Shown here: piece by piece, positions 1-8,804 of the stretch
Position numbering within the stretch: the first letter of the stretch is position 1
Layout of the letters: each line of letters starts with the position of its first letter
Assembly: GCF_001295795.1 (NCBI RefSeq)
Contig: NZ_LJHY01000039.1
Coordinates: forward strand, 1-64,000
Direction: 5' to 3'
Origin: Novosphingobium sp. AAP83
GTDB taxonomy: Bacteria > Pseudomonadota > Alphaproteobacteria > Sphingomonadales > Sphingomonadaceae
Length of the DNA stretch: 64,000 nucleotides
The notes under the pieces: model-generated
Told to the model about the DNA's origin: nothing
Databases searched by the model: none
Seen by the model: the letters and a program-made list of their open reading frames with translations, nothing else
Made by a program: the position numbers and the translations under genes

Positions 1-2
1 AC

Positions 3-56
3 ACGCAGAACCGCAAGATATTGCTGGAATTGAAAAACTTCCGAATCAGGGTCTGA
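3..56 (+). CDS. 3' end of an upstream gene (partial)
   Basis: One frame is open from the window edge and stops with TGA at 54-56. That stop overlaps the ATG of the next gene as TGATG, the coupling seen at many junctions in this window. Only about 17 codons are visible, so no function can be assigned. It could also be chance open sequence, because the next gene's own frame is open to the edge too. Confidence 0.25.
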   Translation, partial: TQNRKILLELKNFRIRV

Positions 57-427
57 TGAAATCAGTGAAGATCATTATCAAGGCACGGTTTTTCACCTTG
101 GCCGTAATCGCCGCACTGGCAGCGCAGGTACCAGCGTTCGCACAGAAAATGCAGCACCCCCACATCTTCAACATCTATGTCTCAGTCCCTGTGGGACATG
201 GTCAAGATGTTGAAATCACCGCCGCCAAGATAGCGGAACTCGAACAATGCGGGATACCTGCTATTAGCGATTACACAGATCGCTACAGCGGATTGGTTGG
301 CGATCTTTTGATTGCGCTCACGGGGCCGCATTTAGACTTGGCAACGGCAAGGGCCGAGTTACAAAAAGCCAAAAGTTGCGGGATCGACGGCTATACCAAA
401 AGGGCGACATTCTTGGGCGGTGAGTGA
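56..427 (+). CDS. small exported protein, SPOR-like C-terminus
   Basis: This 123-residue protein has a clear signal peptide: a basic N-terminus, a hydrophobic stretch around residues 12-28, and an AFA-QK cleavage site. It is therefore probably periplasmic. The mature part has two cysteines, about 43 residues apart, that could form a disulphide. Its second half, a hydrophobic strand ending in ALTGPHLDLATARAELQKA then a YTKR strand, resembles the strand-GP-helix-strand end of SPOR (peptidoglycan-binding) domains. That is a resemblance only. The frame stays open to the window edge, so the start at 56 is chosen for the signal peptide. It has no tie to the flagellar genes. Confidence 0.55.
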   Translation: MKSVKIIIKARFFTLAVIAALAAQVPAFAQKMQHPHIFNIYVSVPVGHGQDVEITAAKIAELEQCGIPAISDYTDRYSGLVGDLLIALTGPHLDLATARAELQKAKSCGIDGYTKRATFLGGE

Positions 428-503
428 GGTAATCTCTGGAATTACGGCAGCAGGTGAGAACATTCCCATTTGGTTGCTTGCTGATCAGGGGGTTTTGGAC
501 CTT

Positions 504-770
504 TTACCGTAGAACCCGTTGCCAAAGCACGCTGAGCGATGCGACGCTCCATCGTGCCACTGTGAACGCGCCGACGGTTGCCAGTGTGGTGATGACATAA
601 TTGCCCACGGTTCCTGCATGGATCGCCGGGATGCCGATCAGGATTACGAGCATTGCCGCTTTTACCAGCGGGGGGAGTTCCTCTGTATTGCCCCAGCTTT
701 TGATCAGCCCGCGCTTCCCGCTTTCCACCAAAGCACCGATCGTTGCGCCCAGAACAATTGCTTCGATCAT
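504..770 (-). CDS. small membrane protein, unknown function
   Basis: This 88-residue product has three hydrophobic stretches (about residues 3-17, 35-52 and 55-80) separated by short polar loops, so it is probably an inner-membrane protein. I chose the ATG at 770 because a GGAG element lies about 10 bases upstream. A longer form starting at 881 would add a low-complexity polar N-terminus that looks like untranslated sequence. No family is recognised. Overlapping plus-strand frames (519-848, 601-873) look like shadows. The gene lies downstream of flagellin on the same strand but beyond the flagellin terminator. Confidence 0.45.
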   Translation of the reverse strand: MIEAIVLGATIGALVESGKRGLIKSWGNTEELPPLVKAAMLVILIGIPAIHAGTVGNYVITTLATVGAFTVARWSVASLSVLWQRVLR

Positions 771-905
771 TGTTGTACTCGCTCCGTCAGAGATCACGGT
801 GACAGGGGACAAAGCCCCTGCTTGGCGTGTTGTTGTTGGTGGGTTTAGGGGCCTGTCATTGATATTCCGATAATCCGGCAATTCTCATCCTGCCCCCGGC
901 ACAAG

Positions 906-936
906 AAAAACCCGGCGACCCGTGAGGGCCGCCGGG
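906..936 (-). terminator. intrinsic terminator of the flagellin gene
   Basis: Read on the minus strand, CCCGGCGG pairs with CGCCGGG around a short loop, and a run of T follows at 910-906. It lies about 45 bases past the flagellin stop codon. It has the stem-plus-U-tract form of a Rho-independent terminator. Confidence 0.8.
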
Positions 937-981
937 CTGGTGACGCGCGCCTGGTGGAGGCAGGCGCTGGTCGATTCAGGT

Positions 982-1782
982 TTAGCGCAGCAGCGACAGA
1001 ACGTTCTGCTGGCTCTGGTTGGCCTGGGCGATCATCGCAGTTGAAGCCTGCGAAAGGATCTGGGCCTTGGCCATTGCCGTGGTTTCCGACGAGTAATCAG
1101 TATCCTGAATACGCGAACGGGCGTCAGACAGGTTGGTGATGTTGTCGTTCAGGTTGTTGACCGCGGATTCCAGACGGTTCTGGCCTGCACCAAGCTGTGC
1201 GCGAGAGGCACTTACTGAGGCGAGCGACGTGTCGGCAGCGGTAATCGCGGTTTCTGCGCCTGCGACAGTGGTAACGTCAAAAGCAACTGCAGCAATGCCC
1301 TTACTGACGATGTCAACTTCGTCAGCAATTTCAGCACCAGTCTGGATCGTGAATGTCTGATCGGTGGCACCGAACAACTCCTGACCGTTGAACTTGGTGT
1401 TGGTTAGAACATCATTGATTTGCGTGGTCAGCTCTTGGACTTCAGCATCCATAGCTTCGCGATCGGTATCTTGATAAGTGCCAGACTTTGATTGTACGGC
1501 CAATTCACGAACGCGCTGCAACATGTTGGTGACCTCACCAAGCGCACCTTCTGCAGTCTGCGCAAGGCTGATGCCATCGTTGGCGTTGCGAACGCCTTGG
1601 CTCATGCCTTTGATTTGCGAGGTCATCGTCGTCGCAATGGCAAGGCCTGCGGCGTCGTCTTTGGCGCTGTTGATGCGCTTGCCGGTCGACAGGCGTTCCA
1701 TCGCCGTGCCGAGCATTTTTGCAGCCGAGTTCGACGAATTGGTCGCCTTGATCGCGCTGATGTTGGTATTGATTACCGCCAT
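982..1782 (-). CDS. fliC: flagellin
   Basis: This 266-residue flagellar filament subunit would be exported by the flagellar type III system and polymerised under the FliD cap. The conserved N-terminal D0/D1 region begins MAVINTNISAIKA and continues with the flagellin signature ERLSTGKRINSAKDDAAGLA. The C-terminal D0/D1 helix ends SQQNVLSLLR. The central variable region is short, so this is a compact flagellin, as in many alphaproteobacteria. A GGAG lies about 9 bases upstream of the ATG. It is divergent from the sigma-54 activator and flagellar operon, and it has its own terminator, so it is probably monocistronic. Only one flagellin copy is in the window; others may exist elsewhere. Confidence 0.96.
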   Translation of the reverse strand: MAVINTNISAIKATNSSNSAAKMLGTAMERLSTGKRINSAKDDAAGLAIATTMTSQIKGMSQGVRNANDGISLAQTAEGALGEVTNMLQRVRELAVQSKSGTYQDTDREAMDAEVQELTTQINDVLTNTKFNGQELFGATDQTFTIQTGAEIADEVDIVSKGIAAVAFDVTTVAGAETAITAADTSLASVSASRAQLGAGQNRLESAVNNLNDNITNLSDARSRIQDTDYSSETTAMAKAQILSQASTAMIAQANQSQQNVLSLLR

Positions 1783-2021
1783 GATTCCAGTCTCCGGTTG
1801 GGGTGGTGTGTTTCCCGAAAGGACTGCCGGGCCAATGGATGAACGCGGCTGTCAGGACAAAGACCGGCAAAGCTGCGCCGCTTTTAACCCCACCCCCGGC
1901 AAAAGACTGCCGGACATAGGTATTGGCACTAGGGGTTTCTCGCCCCCTTAAAGTTTCAACCTGTTTGTCGGTTACGCGCGAAACAAGAGCCTCAGGTTTT
2001 TTGGTTAACAGGGGTTTGGAA
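1783..2021. promoter_or_regulatory. divergent promoter region, flagellin / flagellar regulator
   Basis: This 239-base gap separates flagellin (minus) from the sigma-54 activator (plus) and must hold both promoters. A perfect 6-bp inverted repeat, CCGGCA and TGCCGG with a 6-base loop, lies at 1896-1913. On the minus strand the same bases give a GG and a GC element nine bases apart instead of the ten a sigma-54 promoter needs. On the plus strand TTGGCAC at 1923 matches a -24 element, but no GC follows at -12. I see no promoter I would assert. GGTTAAC at 2003 resembles a CtrA half-site only. Confidence 0.4.
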
Positions 2022-3290
2022 ATGATTCGCGATTGCGGGGCTCTTCGCTTCACAGATGCGGCGGCAAAGGCACATGCGGCGCTGGTTCAGCGCGCGGCAG
2101 CCGTGCTTTCAAGCTATGGCGCAGACGGAGAGGTGATGCTGGCGGACGCTTTCGAAGGCGCTGCCACCGATCCCCGGCGGGCGAGCGTGCTGCTGGAGCG
2201 GTCTTCCACGCCCGCGATGGTGCGCACGCCCGCCAGCCGCCAGACGGTGCTGCGTTATAGCGATGGTGCAGGCGAAGGGGCGCTGGCCGCTTTGCTGGCA
2301 TCGGCTGCCCGCCCCGGCGCCCCGATTGCCGCCGATCCTGAAAGCCTTTCGATCCTTGCTTTGGCCGAACGCATTGCCGCCAGCGACATCCCCGTCCTGA
2401 TCAACGGTCCCACCGGCACCGGCAAGGAAGTGCTCAGCCGCTTCATTCATGACCGGTCATCGCGCAAGAACAAGCCGTTTGTAGCGATCAATTGCGCGGC
2501 CATGCCCGAAGCGATGCTGGAAGCACTACTGTTTGGACACCAGAAGGGCGCGTTTACCGGCGCCAATGCCGCCAGCGAAGGCTTCTTCCGTGCGGCAGAC
2601 GGCGGCACGTTGCTGCTGGATGAAATTGCCGAGATGCCGCTGACGCTTCAGGCCAAGCTGCTGCGCGCGCTGCAAGAGGGCGAAGTTGTGCCTTTGGGTG
2701 CGACCCAGCCGATCAAGGTGGATGTGCGGGTTATCGCCTGCGCCAACCGCGATCTGCCGCTGGAAGTGGAAGAGGGCCGGTTCCGCGCCGACTTGTTCTA
2801 CCGCCTGAACGTATTCCCCTTGGCGCTGCGCCCTTTGAGCGAACGGGCGGATGATATCGCGCCGCTCGCCTTTGCGATGGTGCTGCGCCACAGTGCGCAC
2901 AGCCCTTGGATTGCGGACGAGACGCTTGATCTGCTCGCCACGCATTCCTGGCCGGGCAATGTGCGCGAGTTGGAAAACGTGATCCGCCGCGCATTGGTGC
3001 TGGCAGGCAATGCCCCAGTGCTGATGCCAGAACATATCGCGTTTGACCGCCCTGCCCGCCTGATCTCCGAACCGGTGCAAACCGTGGCGACAGGCGATAG
3101 CAAGCTTTCGAACATCGTGCAGATTTCGGAATCGCGCGCCATTCTGGCAACGCTGGATGCCTGCAACGGCAGCCGCGTTGCCGCCGCCCGCCAGCTTGGC
3201 ATATCCGAACGCACGCTGCGCTATCGCCTTGCCAGCTTGCGTGAGGCCGGGATCGAAGTGAACGGCCGGGCCGTAGGTGGCCGGCGATGA
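2022..3290 (+). CDS. flbD: sigma-54-dependent flagellar regulator (FlbD/FleQ type)
   Basis: This 422-residue enhancer-binding protein would remodel sigma-54 RNA polymerase at flagellar promoters. The AAA+ domain has Walker A GPTGTGKE (about residue 128), an intact GAFTGA sigma-54 loop (about 176), and Walker B LLLDEIAEM (about 198). A Fis-type helix-turn-helix, with AAARQLGISERTLRYRL, ends the protein. The N-terminal 125 residues lack the acidic pocket and phospho-acceptor of a receiver domain, unlike Caulobacter FlbD as I recall it. The ATG at 2022 is preceded by a purine-rich site; an upstream TTG at 1923 would read through promoter DNA. It overlaps fliE by 4 bases (ATGA), so it heads the flagellar operon. 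The symbol follows genomic position. Confidence 0.85.
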   Translation: MIRDCGALRFTDAAAKAHAALVQRAAAVLSSYGADGEVMLADAFEGAATDPRRASVLLERSSTPAMVRTPASRQTVLRYSDGAGEGALAALLASAARPGAPIAADPESLSILALAERIAASDIPVLINGPTGTGKEVLSRFIHDRSSRKNKPFVAINCAAMPEAMLEALLFGHQKGAFTGANAASEGFFRAADGGTLLLDEIAEMPLTLQAKLLRALQEGEVVPLGATQPIKVDVRVIACANRDLPLEVEEGRFRADLFYRLNVFPLALRPLSERADDIAPLAFAMVLRHSAHSPWIADETLDLLATHSWPGNVRELENVIRRALVLAGNAPVLMPEHIAFDRPARLISEPVQTVATGDSKLSNIVQISESRAILATLDACNGSRVAAARQLGISERTLRYRLASLREAGIEVNGRAVGGRR

Positions 3291-3658
3291 GCAGTATTTC
3301 AGGCATTGGCGGACGCGCCTCGGGCATCCAGGATATCATGGCGCTGCGCCAGCAGATCATGGAGCGCTCGCAACTGCTCCAGCAGGTCAAGACGCCTGAT
3401 GCCTCCGGGGCCGCCGTGCCTTCCAGCGGCATCGCAGGCGGCAGTTTTACCGACACGCTGAAGGGCGCGCTGGAAAGCGTCAACGCCGCACAGCAGAAAT
3501 CGAGCGCGATCACCGAAGCCTATGAAAAAGGCGAAGTGGTGGACGTGGCCAAAGTGATGCTGGCGCGGCAGGAATCGGGCGTCGCGTTCGAGGCCACGCT
3601 GCAAGTGCGCAACAAGCTGCTCAATGCCTATCAAGACATTATGCGGATGGGAGTCTGA
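3287..3658 (+). CDS. fliE: flagellar hook-basal body protein FliE
   Basis: This 123-residue protein joins the MS ring to the rod. The FliE signature is visible in the C-terminal half: SFTDTLKGALESVNAAQQ, then VVDVAKVMLARQESGVAFEA and VRNKLLNAYQDIMRMGV, which form the conserved helices. The N-terminus is disordered and Ser/Gly-rich. Length is typical (about 100-125 residues). It overlaps the regulator by ATGA and lies 4 bases before fliF. Confidence 0.93.
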   Translation: MSSISGIGGRASGIQDIMALRQQIMERSQLLQQVKTPDASGAAVPSSGIAGGSFTDTLKGALESVNAAQQKSSAITEAYEKGEVVDVAKVMLARQESGVAFEATLQVRNKLLNAYQDIMRMGV

Positions 3659-3662
3659 TTAA

Positions 3663-5387
3663 ATGGCTGACACCGATCCTGCCGGACCAACCGGTTTTGG
3701 CACGCTGACCGATCCCGCAGGCGGCAGTATCGGCAACCGCGCCAAGACGTTTCTGGGCCAACCGGCTGTGCGGCGCACGCTGCCGTGGTTTGCGGGCGTT
3801 TCTGCCGCAGGGCTGACAGCAGTGCTGTGGATGGCGATGGCCCCGGCCCCGCAACGGATTCTCTATAGCCAGCTTTCCGATAGCGAACGCGGCGAAGTGG
3901 TGGCCAGCCTCGAAAAGGCGGCGATCCCTTACACGATCGACAATGCGACCGGTTCGTTGAGCGTGGGCGAGGACGATCTTTATCGCGCGCGCATGGCGGC
4001 CGCGGCCGATGGCGCGGTCGCGACGCCCGAAACCGGGCTGCAATTGCTCGACAAGTTGCCGATGGGGGCCAGCCGTGGGCTTGAAGGGCAGCGTTTGAAA
4101 GCCGCGCGCGAGCGTGAGCTTGAACTGACGATCATGGAAATTGACGGCGTCGAAAGTGTGCGCGCCCATCTGGCCGAGCCCGAAAAATCGGTGTTCGTGC
4201 GCGAGAATGTGGCGCCGACGGCTTCGGTGATGGTCAAGTTGAAGCGCGGCCGACAATTGTCGGAAAGCCAGGTGCGCGCGATCACCAATCTGGTGGCAGG
4301 GTCCGTACCAGGTCTGTCGATTGATGCGGTGCGCGTGGTCGATCAGCATGGGCGGCTGCTATCAGAAGCCAATGGCGTTGATGGTGACCGGCTGGAACTG
4401 CAGCAGCGCATGGAAGAGAAGTTGCGACTGCAAGTTTCGCAATTGCTGACGCCGATGCTGGGCGAAGGCAGCTTCTCGTCCGAGATCCAGGTCGATCTTG
4501 ACATGGATCAGGTGACATCCGCGCGCGAGACCTATGAGAAGGAAGGCGTGGTCCGTTCGGAAACGAACAGCGCATCGCAACAGGCCAATGCCGCACCGGC
4601 GCAAGGCGTGCCGGGGGTTACCGCCAATACGCCGCCACCTGCGACCACCGCACAGCCCGGCGCTCCGGCAGGTACGCCTGCCGCGCCTGCGGCTGCTGGT
4701 GGGAATGGCGAATCCAGTTCAACCAAGACATATGAGCTTGGCCGCGAGGTGGCGGTTTCCAACCAGACGCCGGGCAAGATCAAACGATTGTCGGTGGCCG
4801 TTGCACTCAGCCAGGAAATGATGGCCAAGGCAAAGCCCGCAGACATCGAAGCGATCAAGCAATTGGTGAGCGCAGCCGTGGGGGCAGACCCTGCGCGCGG
4901 CGATCAGGTGGCGGTGCAAGTGCGCGCTTTCAAACCCGCGGTAATCGAGCCTGCGCCGTTCTGGGAAACGCCATGGTTTGCCACGATCCTGCGCAATGCC
5001 GTGGCGCTGATTGCGGTGCTGATGGTGCTGCTGCTGGGCGTGCGCCCACTGATCAAGGCACTGAAGAAAGAGCCTGCGATTATCGAGGAAGCCAAGGCAG
5101 AGACGAAGAAGCGCAAGAAGGGCGCTGCTGCCGATGAAGAGGAAGATGAAACCGCTGAAGGCGAGAGTGAGGGCGAGGAACTGCCCGAGCCGATTACCGC
5201 CGATGAAATGGCCGAAACACTGCAAGTGGCGCAAAATGCCGAGACCGGCAAAGTCGATCCCGAAGCGCTGGCGCGGCAGGTTAGTCTGGCCCAGCGGCTG
5301 GTGGTTGAAAAGCCGGATAATGCACTCGTCGCGCTGAAACAGATGCTTAACACCCCAGAAGACGAAGCAGAGGAGGCCGCAGCATGA
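3663..5387 (+). CDS. fliF: flagellar M-ring protein FliF
   Basis: This 574-residue protein builds the MS ring in the inner membrane. A first membrane segment lies near residues 38-60. The YscJ/FliF ring-building region follows, with ETGLQLLDKLPMGASRGLEG and ESVRAHLAEPEKSVFVRE motifs. A long Pro/Ala/Gly-rich linker spans about 310-350. A second membrane segment lies near 440-465, followed by a highly acidic cytoplasmic stretch. The last ~45 residues (DPEALARQVSLAQRLVVEKP and following) are the FliG-binding tail. The stop overlaps the fliG start by ATGA. Confidence 0.96.
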   Translation: MADTDPAGPTGFGTLTDPAGGSIGNRAKTFLGQPAVRRTLPWFAGVSAAGLTAVLWMAMAPAPQRILYSQLSDSERGEVVASLEKAAIPYTIDNATGSLSVGEDDLYRARMAAAADGAVATPETGLQLLDKLPMGASRGLEGQRLKAARERELELTIMEIDGVESVRAHLAEPEKSVFVRENVAPTASVMVKLKRGRQLSESQVRAITNLVAGSVPGLSIDAVRVVDQHGRLLSEANGVDGDRLELQQRMEEKLRLQVSQLLTPMLGEGSFSSEIQVDLDMDQVTSARETYEKEGVVRSETNSASQQANAAPAQGVPGVTANTPPPATTAQPGAPAGTPAAPAAAGGNGESSSTKTYELGREVAVSNQTPGKIKRLSVAVALSQEMMAKAKPADIEAIKQLVSAAVGADPARGDQVAVQVRAFKPAVIEPAPFWETPWFATILRNAVALIAVLMVLLLGVRPLIKALKKEPAIIEEAKAETKKRKKGAAADEEEDETAEGESEGEELPEPITADEMAETLQVAQNAETGKVDPEALARQVSLAQRLVVEKPDNALVALKQMLNTPEDEAEEAAA

Positions 5388-6403
5388 GCGATATGGCCGA
5401 AGCCCCGATCATTTCCGATCCCGAACGCGCCGCTGTGATGGTGATGCTGCTGGAAGATGACCAGGCCGCGCAAATTCTGGCGCAGTTGGAGCCTGCCGAA
5501 CTGCGCCTGCTGGGCGAAAAGATGTGCGCGCTGGGCGAGATTGGCCCGGTAGCGATTGCCCAAGCCATTGCAGGCTTTGTGGAAAAGACCGAACGGCTGG
5601 GCCTGATCGCGCATGACCGCGTGGGGCAAGTGCGCTCGCTGATGACGCGCGCGGTGGGTGAGGTGAAAGCCGATAGCCTGATGCAGCGCATCTTGCCCGA
5701 TGATACTTCACGCAACCCGACAATCGAACTGGCGCGCTGGCTGACCCCGCAAGTGATCGTGCCGCTGATCCGCGATGAACATCCCCAGGCGATTGCGGTG
5801 CTGCTGGTGCAGCTTGATCCCGAGGTGGCCGCCGCCGTGCTGCATTCTTTGCCAGACGAGATTCAAGGCCAGGTGGTGCACCGCATCGCCACATTGGGGC
5901 CGGTTGCGGCGGAAGCGATTGCGATGCTGGAGGAAATCCTGAACCGCAGGATCAGCGAAAGCCACGGCCAAGCCGCGCTGGCGATGGGTGGCCCGCGTGA
6001 GGCAGCAGATATCATCAACGCATCGGCGCGCACGGTGGAAAAGCGCGTCATGCCCGAAATTGCCAAGCAGGACCGCCAGTTGGCCAAGGCCATCGAGAAC
6101 GAGATGTTCAAGTTCGAGCACCTGTATGTGCTGGATGACAAATCGATGGGCGCGTTGCTGCGCGAAGTGGACAGCGATGCGCTGATCGCCGCCTTGAAAG
6201 GCATTGCCGAGGACCAGCGCGAAGTGTTCTTGCGCGCCATGTCGAGCCGCGCGGCCGATGGTGTGCGCGATGAAATTGCCGGACGTGGCCGCATGAAGAT
6301 GGCCGAAGTGATCGAAGCGCAAAAGGCCATGGTTGCCGCTGCCCGCCGCTTGTCGGCAGAAGGCGTGATCGTGTTTGGCGCAGGCGATGATGATTATGTC
6401 TGA
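5384..6403 (+). CDS. fliG: flagellar motor switch protein FliG
   Basis: This 339-residue rotor protein couples the stator to rotation. The N-terminal domain (PERAAVMVMLLEDDQAAQIL) binds FliF. The middle domain carries the EHPQ motif (RDEHPQAIAVLLVQLDP), which contacts FliM. The C-terminal domain (VLDDKSMGALLREVDSDALI, then a KGIAEDQREVFLRAMSSRAA helix) holds the charged torque helix. Length is normal. It overlaps fliF by 4 bases and fliH by 8. Confidence 0.96.
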   Translation: MSDMAEAPIISDPERAAVMVMLLEDDQAAQILAQLEPAELRLLGEKMCALGEIGPVAIAQAIAGFVEKTERLGLIAHDRVGQVRSLMTRAVGEVKADSLMQRILPDDTSRNPTIELARWLTPQVIVPLIRDEHPQAIAVLLVQLDPEVAAAVLHSLPDEIQGQVVHRIATLGPVAAEAIAMLEEILNRRISESHGQAALAMGGPREAADIINASARTVEKRVMPEIAKQDRQLAKAIENEMFKFEHLYVLDDKSMGALLREVDSDALIAALKGIAEDQREVFLRAMSSRAADGVRDEIAGRGRMKMAEVIEAQKAMVAAARRLSAEGVIVFGAGDDDYV

Positions 6404-7025
6404 ACCTTTGCGCGCGGTTTCGCTGGCGGACCTTGGCATTGCATCAGCCGGGTTTGCACACGACCGCAGGTTTTTCAAAGACTTGGTGAGTATTCCAGCC
6501 CCGCCGCCCATATTGGAGGAGCCAGAGGCGGAACTGGAGGACGAGGTCGAGCCGCACGACCCCATCGCCGAGGCATGGGCGCAAGGCTACGCCCGCGGAC
6601 TGGGCGAAGCGCAGGAGGCCGCAGCGCAATTGCTGGCTGACGAGGAAATGGCGCGCGCGAGGATCGAATTGTCGATCACCAAACTGGATGCGGCGATGCA
6701 GGCGGACTTGCGGGACCGGTTGCGCGAAACGGTTGAGGCCTTGTGCGAGGCCGCGATTGCGCCCGCTGCGCTTGATCCTGACGGGTTGGCGCGACGCGTG
6801 GAAGTGGCCGCCGCAATGCTGGCGCGGGCGCAGGATGAACGCGTAATTCGCTTGCATCCCGAGGACTTGGCGCTGGTTGCTGCGAGGTTGCCCGAAGACT
6901 GGCACTTCATTCCTGATGCCACGTTGACGCGTGGTGCGGTGCGGGTTGAGGGGGCATCGGGCGGGGTGGAGGATGGGCCTGACCAGTGGCGACAGGCAAT
7001 TGCGGAGGCGCTGCGCCAATGCTGA
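6396..7025 (+). CDS. fliH: flagellar export ATPase regulator FliH
   Basis: This 209-residue protein is the likely stator and inhibitor of the export ATPase FliI. It has the expected plan: a disordered acidic N-terminus, a long Ala/Glu/Arg-rich helix with glycines (AWAQGYARGLGEAQEAAAQL), then a V-ATPase subunit-E-like C-terminal domain containing RVEVAAAMLARAQDERVIRLH. FliH sequences diverge strongly, so the position between fliG and fliI carries much of the call. The ATG at 6396 gives an 8-base overlap with fliG. An upstream TTG at 6375 is possible but less likely. Confidence 0.85.
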   Translation: MSEPLRAVSLADLGIASAGFAHDRRFFKDLVSIPAPPPILEEPEAELEDEVEPHDPIAEAWAQGYARGLGEAQEAAAQLLADEEMARARIELSITKLDAAMQADLRDRLRETVEALCEAAIAPAALDPDGLARRVEVAAAMLARAQDERVIRLHPEDLALVAARLPEDWHFIPDATLTRGAVRVEGASGGVEDGPDQWRQAIAEALRQC

Positions 7026-8338
7026 ATTTGCTGGACCAAGCGCTTGATAATTATGCGCTTTCACAACCCGATTTCACGCCGCCAAGATATGGTCTTTTGG
7101 TGGCTTGTGATGGCGGAATGCTGGAGGTTTCCGGTCTTTCGGTGCCGATTGGCACGCAATGCCGCATCGCGCATGGATCAGGTTCGCTGACGGCAGAGAC
7201 CATCGGTTTTCGCAACGGCCGCACGCTGATGATGCTGCTGGGCGATCCCGTTCTTCTGCGCCCCGGAGCCAAAGTGCGCCCCGAAGGCCGCCCCGGCATG
7301 TTGCCGGTGGGCGAGGCATTTCTGGGCCGCGCGATTGATGGCGAGGGCAAGCCGATTGACGGACTTGGCCCGATCCATCACCGCCGCGAATGGCCAGCGG
7401 GTGGCGTGCGCTCTGCCGCTCTGGACCGGTCACCGGTGCGCGAACGGTTTGATACCGGCGTGCGGGCGCTGAATGCGCTGACCACGTTCGGGATCGGCCA
7501 GCGTATTGGCATTATGGCGGGATCGGGCGTGGGCAAATCGGTGCTGCTGGATATGATCGCGCACGGGGCCGAGGCCGAAGTGGTGATCGTGGGCCTGATT
7601 GGCGAGCGGGCGCGCGAAGTTTCCGATTTTGTCGAGCGGCACATGCAAGGGACCAAGCGCGAGCGGTCTGTGATTGTGGCGGTGCCTGCCGACCATGCGC
7701 CGAATTTGCGCATCCGTGGCGCGATGCTGGCCACCAGCCTTGCCGAATACTTCCGCGCGCAAGGCAAGCGCGTGCTGCTGATCATGGACAGCCTGACCCG
7801 CGTGGCCCATGCCGGGCGCGAAATTGCGCTGCTGCTGGGCGAACCGGGGGCCGCGCGCGGCTATCCGCCGTCATCCCTGGCCACGATTACCAAGCTGGTG
7901 GAGCGCGCAGGCAATTCTGCGCAGAGCGGCGGTTCGGTGACCGGGCTTTATACGGTGCTGGCCGATGGCGACAATCAGGACGATCCGGTGGTGGACACCG
8001 CGCGTTCGATCCTGGACGGGCATATCGTGCTGTCGCGCGATCTGGCGCAGCGCGGGCAATATCCCGCGATTGATATTGCCGCATCGCTGAGCCGCGTGAT
8101 GAACGACATTACCGCCCCCGAACATCAAACCGCCGCGCGCACATTCCGCGCGCTAGTGGCGAGTTACGAGGCGAACCGCGATCTGGTGCTGATGGGCGCC
8201 TATCGCACCGGCGCCGACCCGCAACTGGACCGCGCGATTGTGATGCACGATGCGCTGAGCGGCTTTATCAGCCAGCCGCAGCGCGAGATCGTGCCGATGG
8301 ATGATGCCACCGCCGCGCTGATCCGGCTGATGGGCTGA
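7019..8338 (+). CDS. fliI: flagellum-specific ATP synthase FliI
   Basis: This 439-residue F1-beta-like ATPase energises flagellar type III export. Walker A GSGVGKSV lies near residue 167. It is followed by VIVGLIGERAREVSDF, Walker B RVLLIMDSLTRVAHAGREIA, and the type III ATPase signature GEPGAARGYPPSSLATI. The ATG at 7019 overlaps the fliH stop by 7 bases; earlier in-frame codons would read through the end of fliH. It is followed by fliJ with a one-base overlap. Confidence 0.96.
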   Translation: MLNLLDQALDNYALSQPDFTPPRYGLLVACDGGMLEVSGLSVPIGTQCRIAHGSGSLTAETIGFRNGRTLMMLLGDPVLLRPGAKVRPEGRPGMLPVGEAFLGRAIDGEGKPIDGLGPIHHRREWPAGGVRSAALDRSPVRERFDTGVRALNALTTFGIGQRIGIMAGSGVGKSVLLDMIAHGAEAEVVIVGLIGERAREVSDFVERHMQGTKRERSVIVAVPADHAPNLRIRGAMLATSLAEYFRAQGKRVLLIMDSLTRVAHAGREIALLLGEPGAARGYPPSSLATITKLVERAGNSAQSGGSVTGLYTVLADGDNQDDPVVDTARSILDGHIVLSRDLAQRGQYPAIDIAASLSRVMNDITAPEHQTAARTFRALVASYEANRDLVLMGAYRTGADPQLDRAIVMHDALSGFISQPQREIVPMDDATAALIRLMG

Positions 8339-8769
8339 TGAAGGCCGAGCGCACAAGGCTGGCGCGGCTGAAACGGCTGGAGCGCATTCGCGACATTGCG
8401 CGGCGCAATGCGCTGGCCGAAGCGGGCAAGGCCGAAAGCACGCTGGCGCAATTGCAAGGATTGGTTGACCGCACTGCGCGCCTTTCAGCCGAATATGCCG
8501 CGCGCACAGATATGCCCGATGCCCATGCCTTGCAGCAATTGCGGCAATTTGTGGCAGGGCTTGACCGGATCACCACCGGCACCCGCGCCGATGCGGCCAA
8601 TGCCAAAGTGATTGCCGATACCAAAGCGCAAGAAGCCGCAGCGGCAGAGCGCAAGCGCGCAGCCGTGGAAGAACGGGCCGAGGCGCAAGCCCGCCTGATC
8701 GCGCAAAAAATTGCCAATGCGCAAACACCCTTAGGCAAACGCAAGGCAACTGGCACGGGTCTTGAATAG
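8338..8769 (+). CDS. fliJ: flagellar export chaperone FliJ
   Basis: This 143-residue protein is almost entirely helical and Ala/Arg/Glu/Lys-rich, as expected for the coiled-coil FliJ that sits in the FliI hexamer and recycles chaperones. FliJ is weakly conserved, so the call rests on size, predicted coiled coil and position directly after fliI. The ATG at 8338 shares one base with the fliI stop. The last residues are basic (LGKRKATGTGLE). Confidence 0.75.
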   Translation: MKAERTRLARLKRLERIRDIARRNALAEAGKAESTLAQLQGLVDRTARLSAEYAARTDMPDAHALQQLRQFVAGLDRITTGTRADAANAKVIADTKAQEAAAAERKRAAVEERAEAQARLIAQKIANAQTPLGKRKATGTGLE

Positions 8770-8804
8770 GTAAGGTTAACGCCCAAGCGACGGAGCCTTT
8801 GCCG

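Noticed and set aside
519..873. Two plus-strand frames opposite the small membrane protein
   Set aside because: Cys/His-rich or Pro/Ser-rich without ribosome site; the minus-strand frame has coherent membrane helices.
1896..1935. Possible sigma-54 promoters before flagellin and the flagellar regulator
   Set aside because: The minus-strand GG and GC are nine bases apart instead of ten, and the plus-strand TTGGCAC has no GC at -12. Spacing is strict in known sigma-54 promoters, so neither is claimed.
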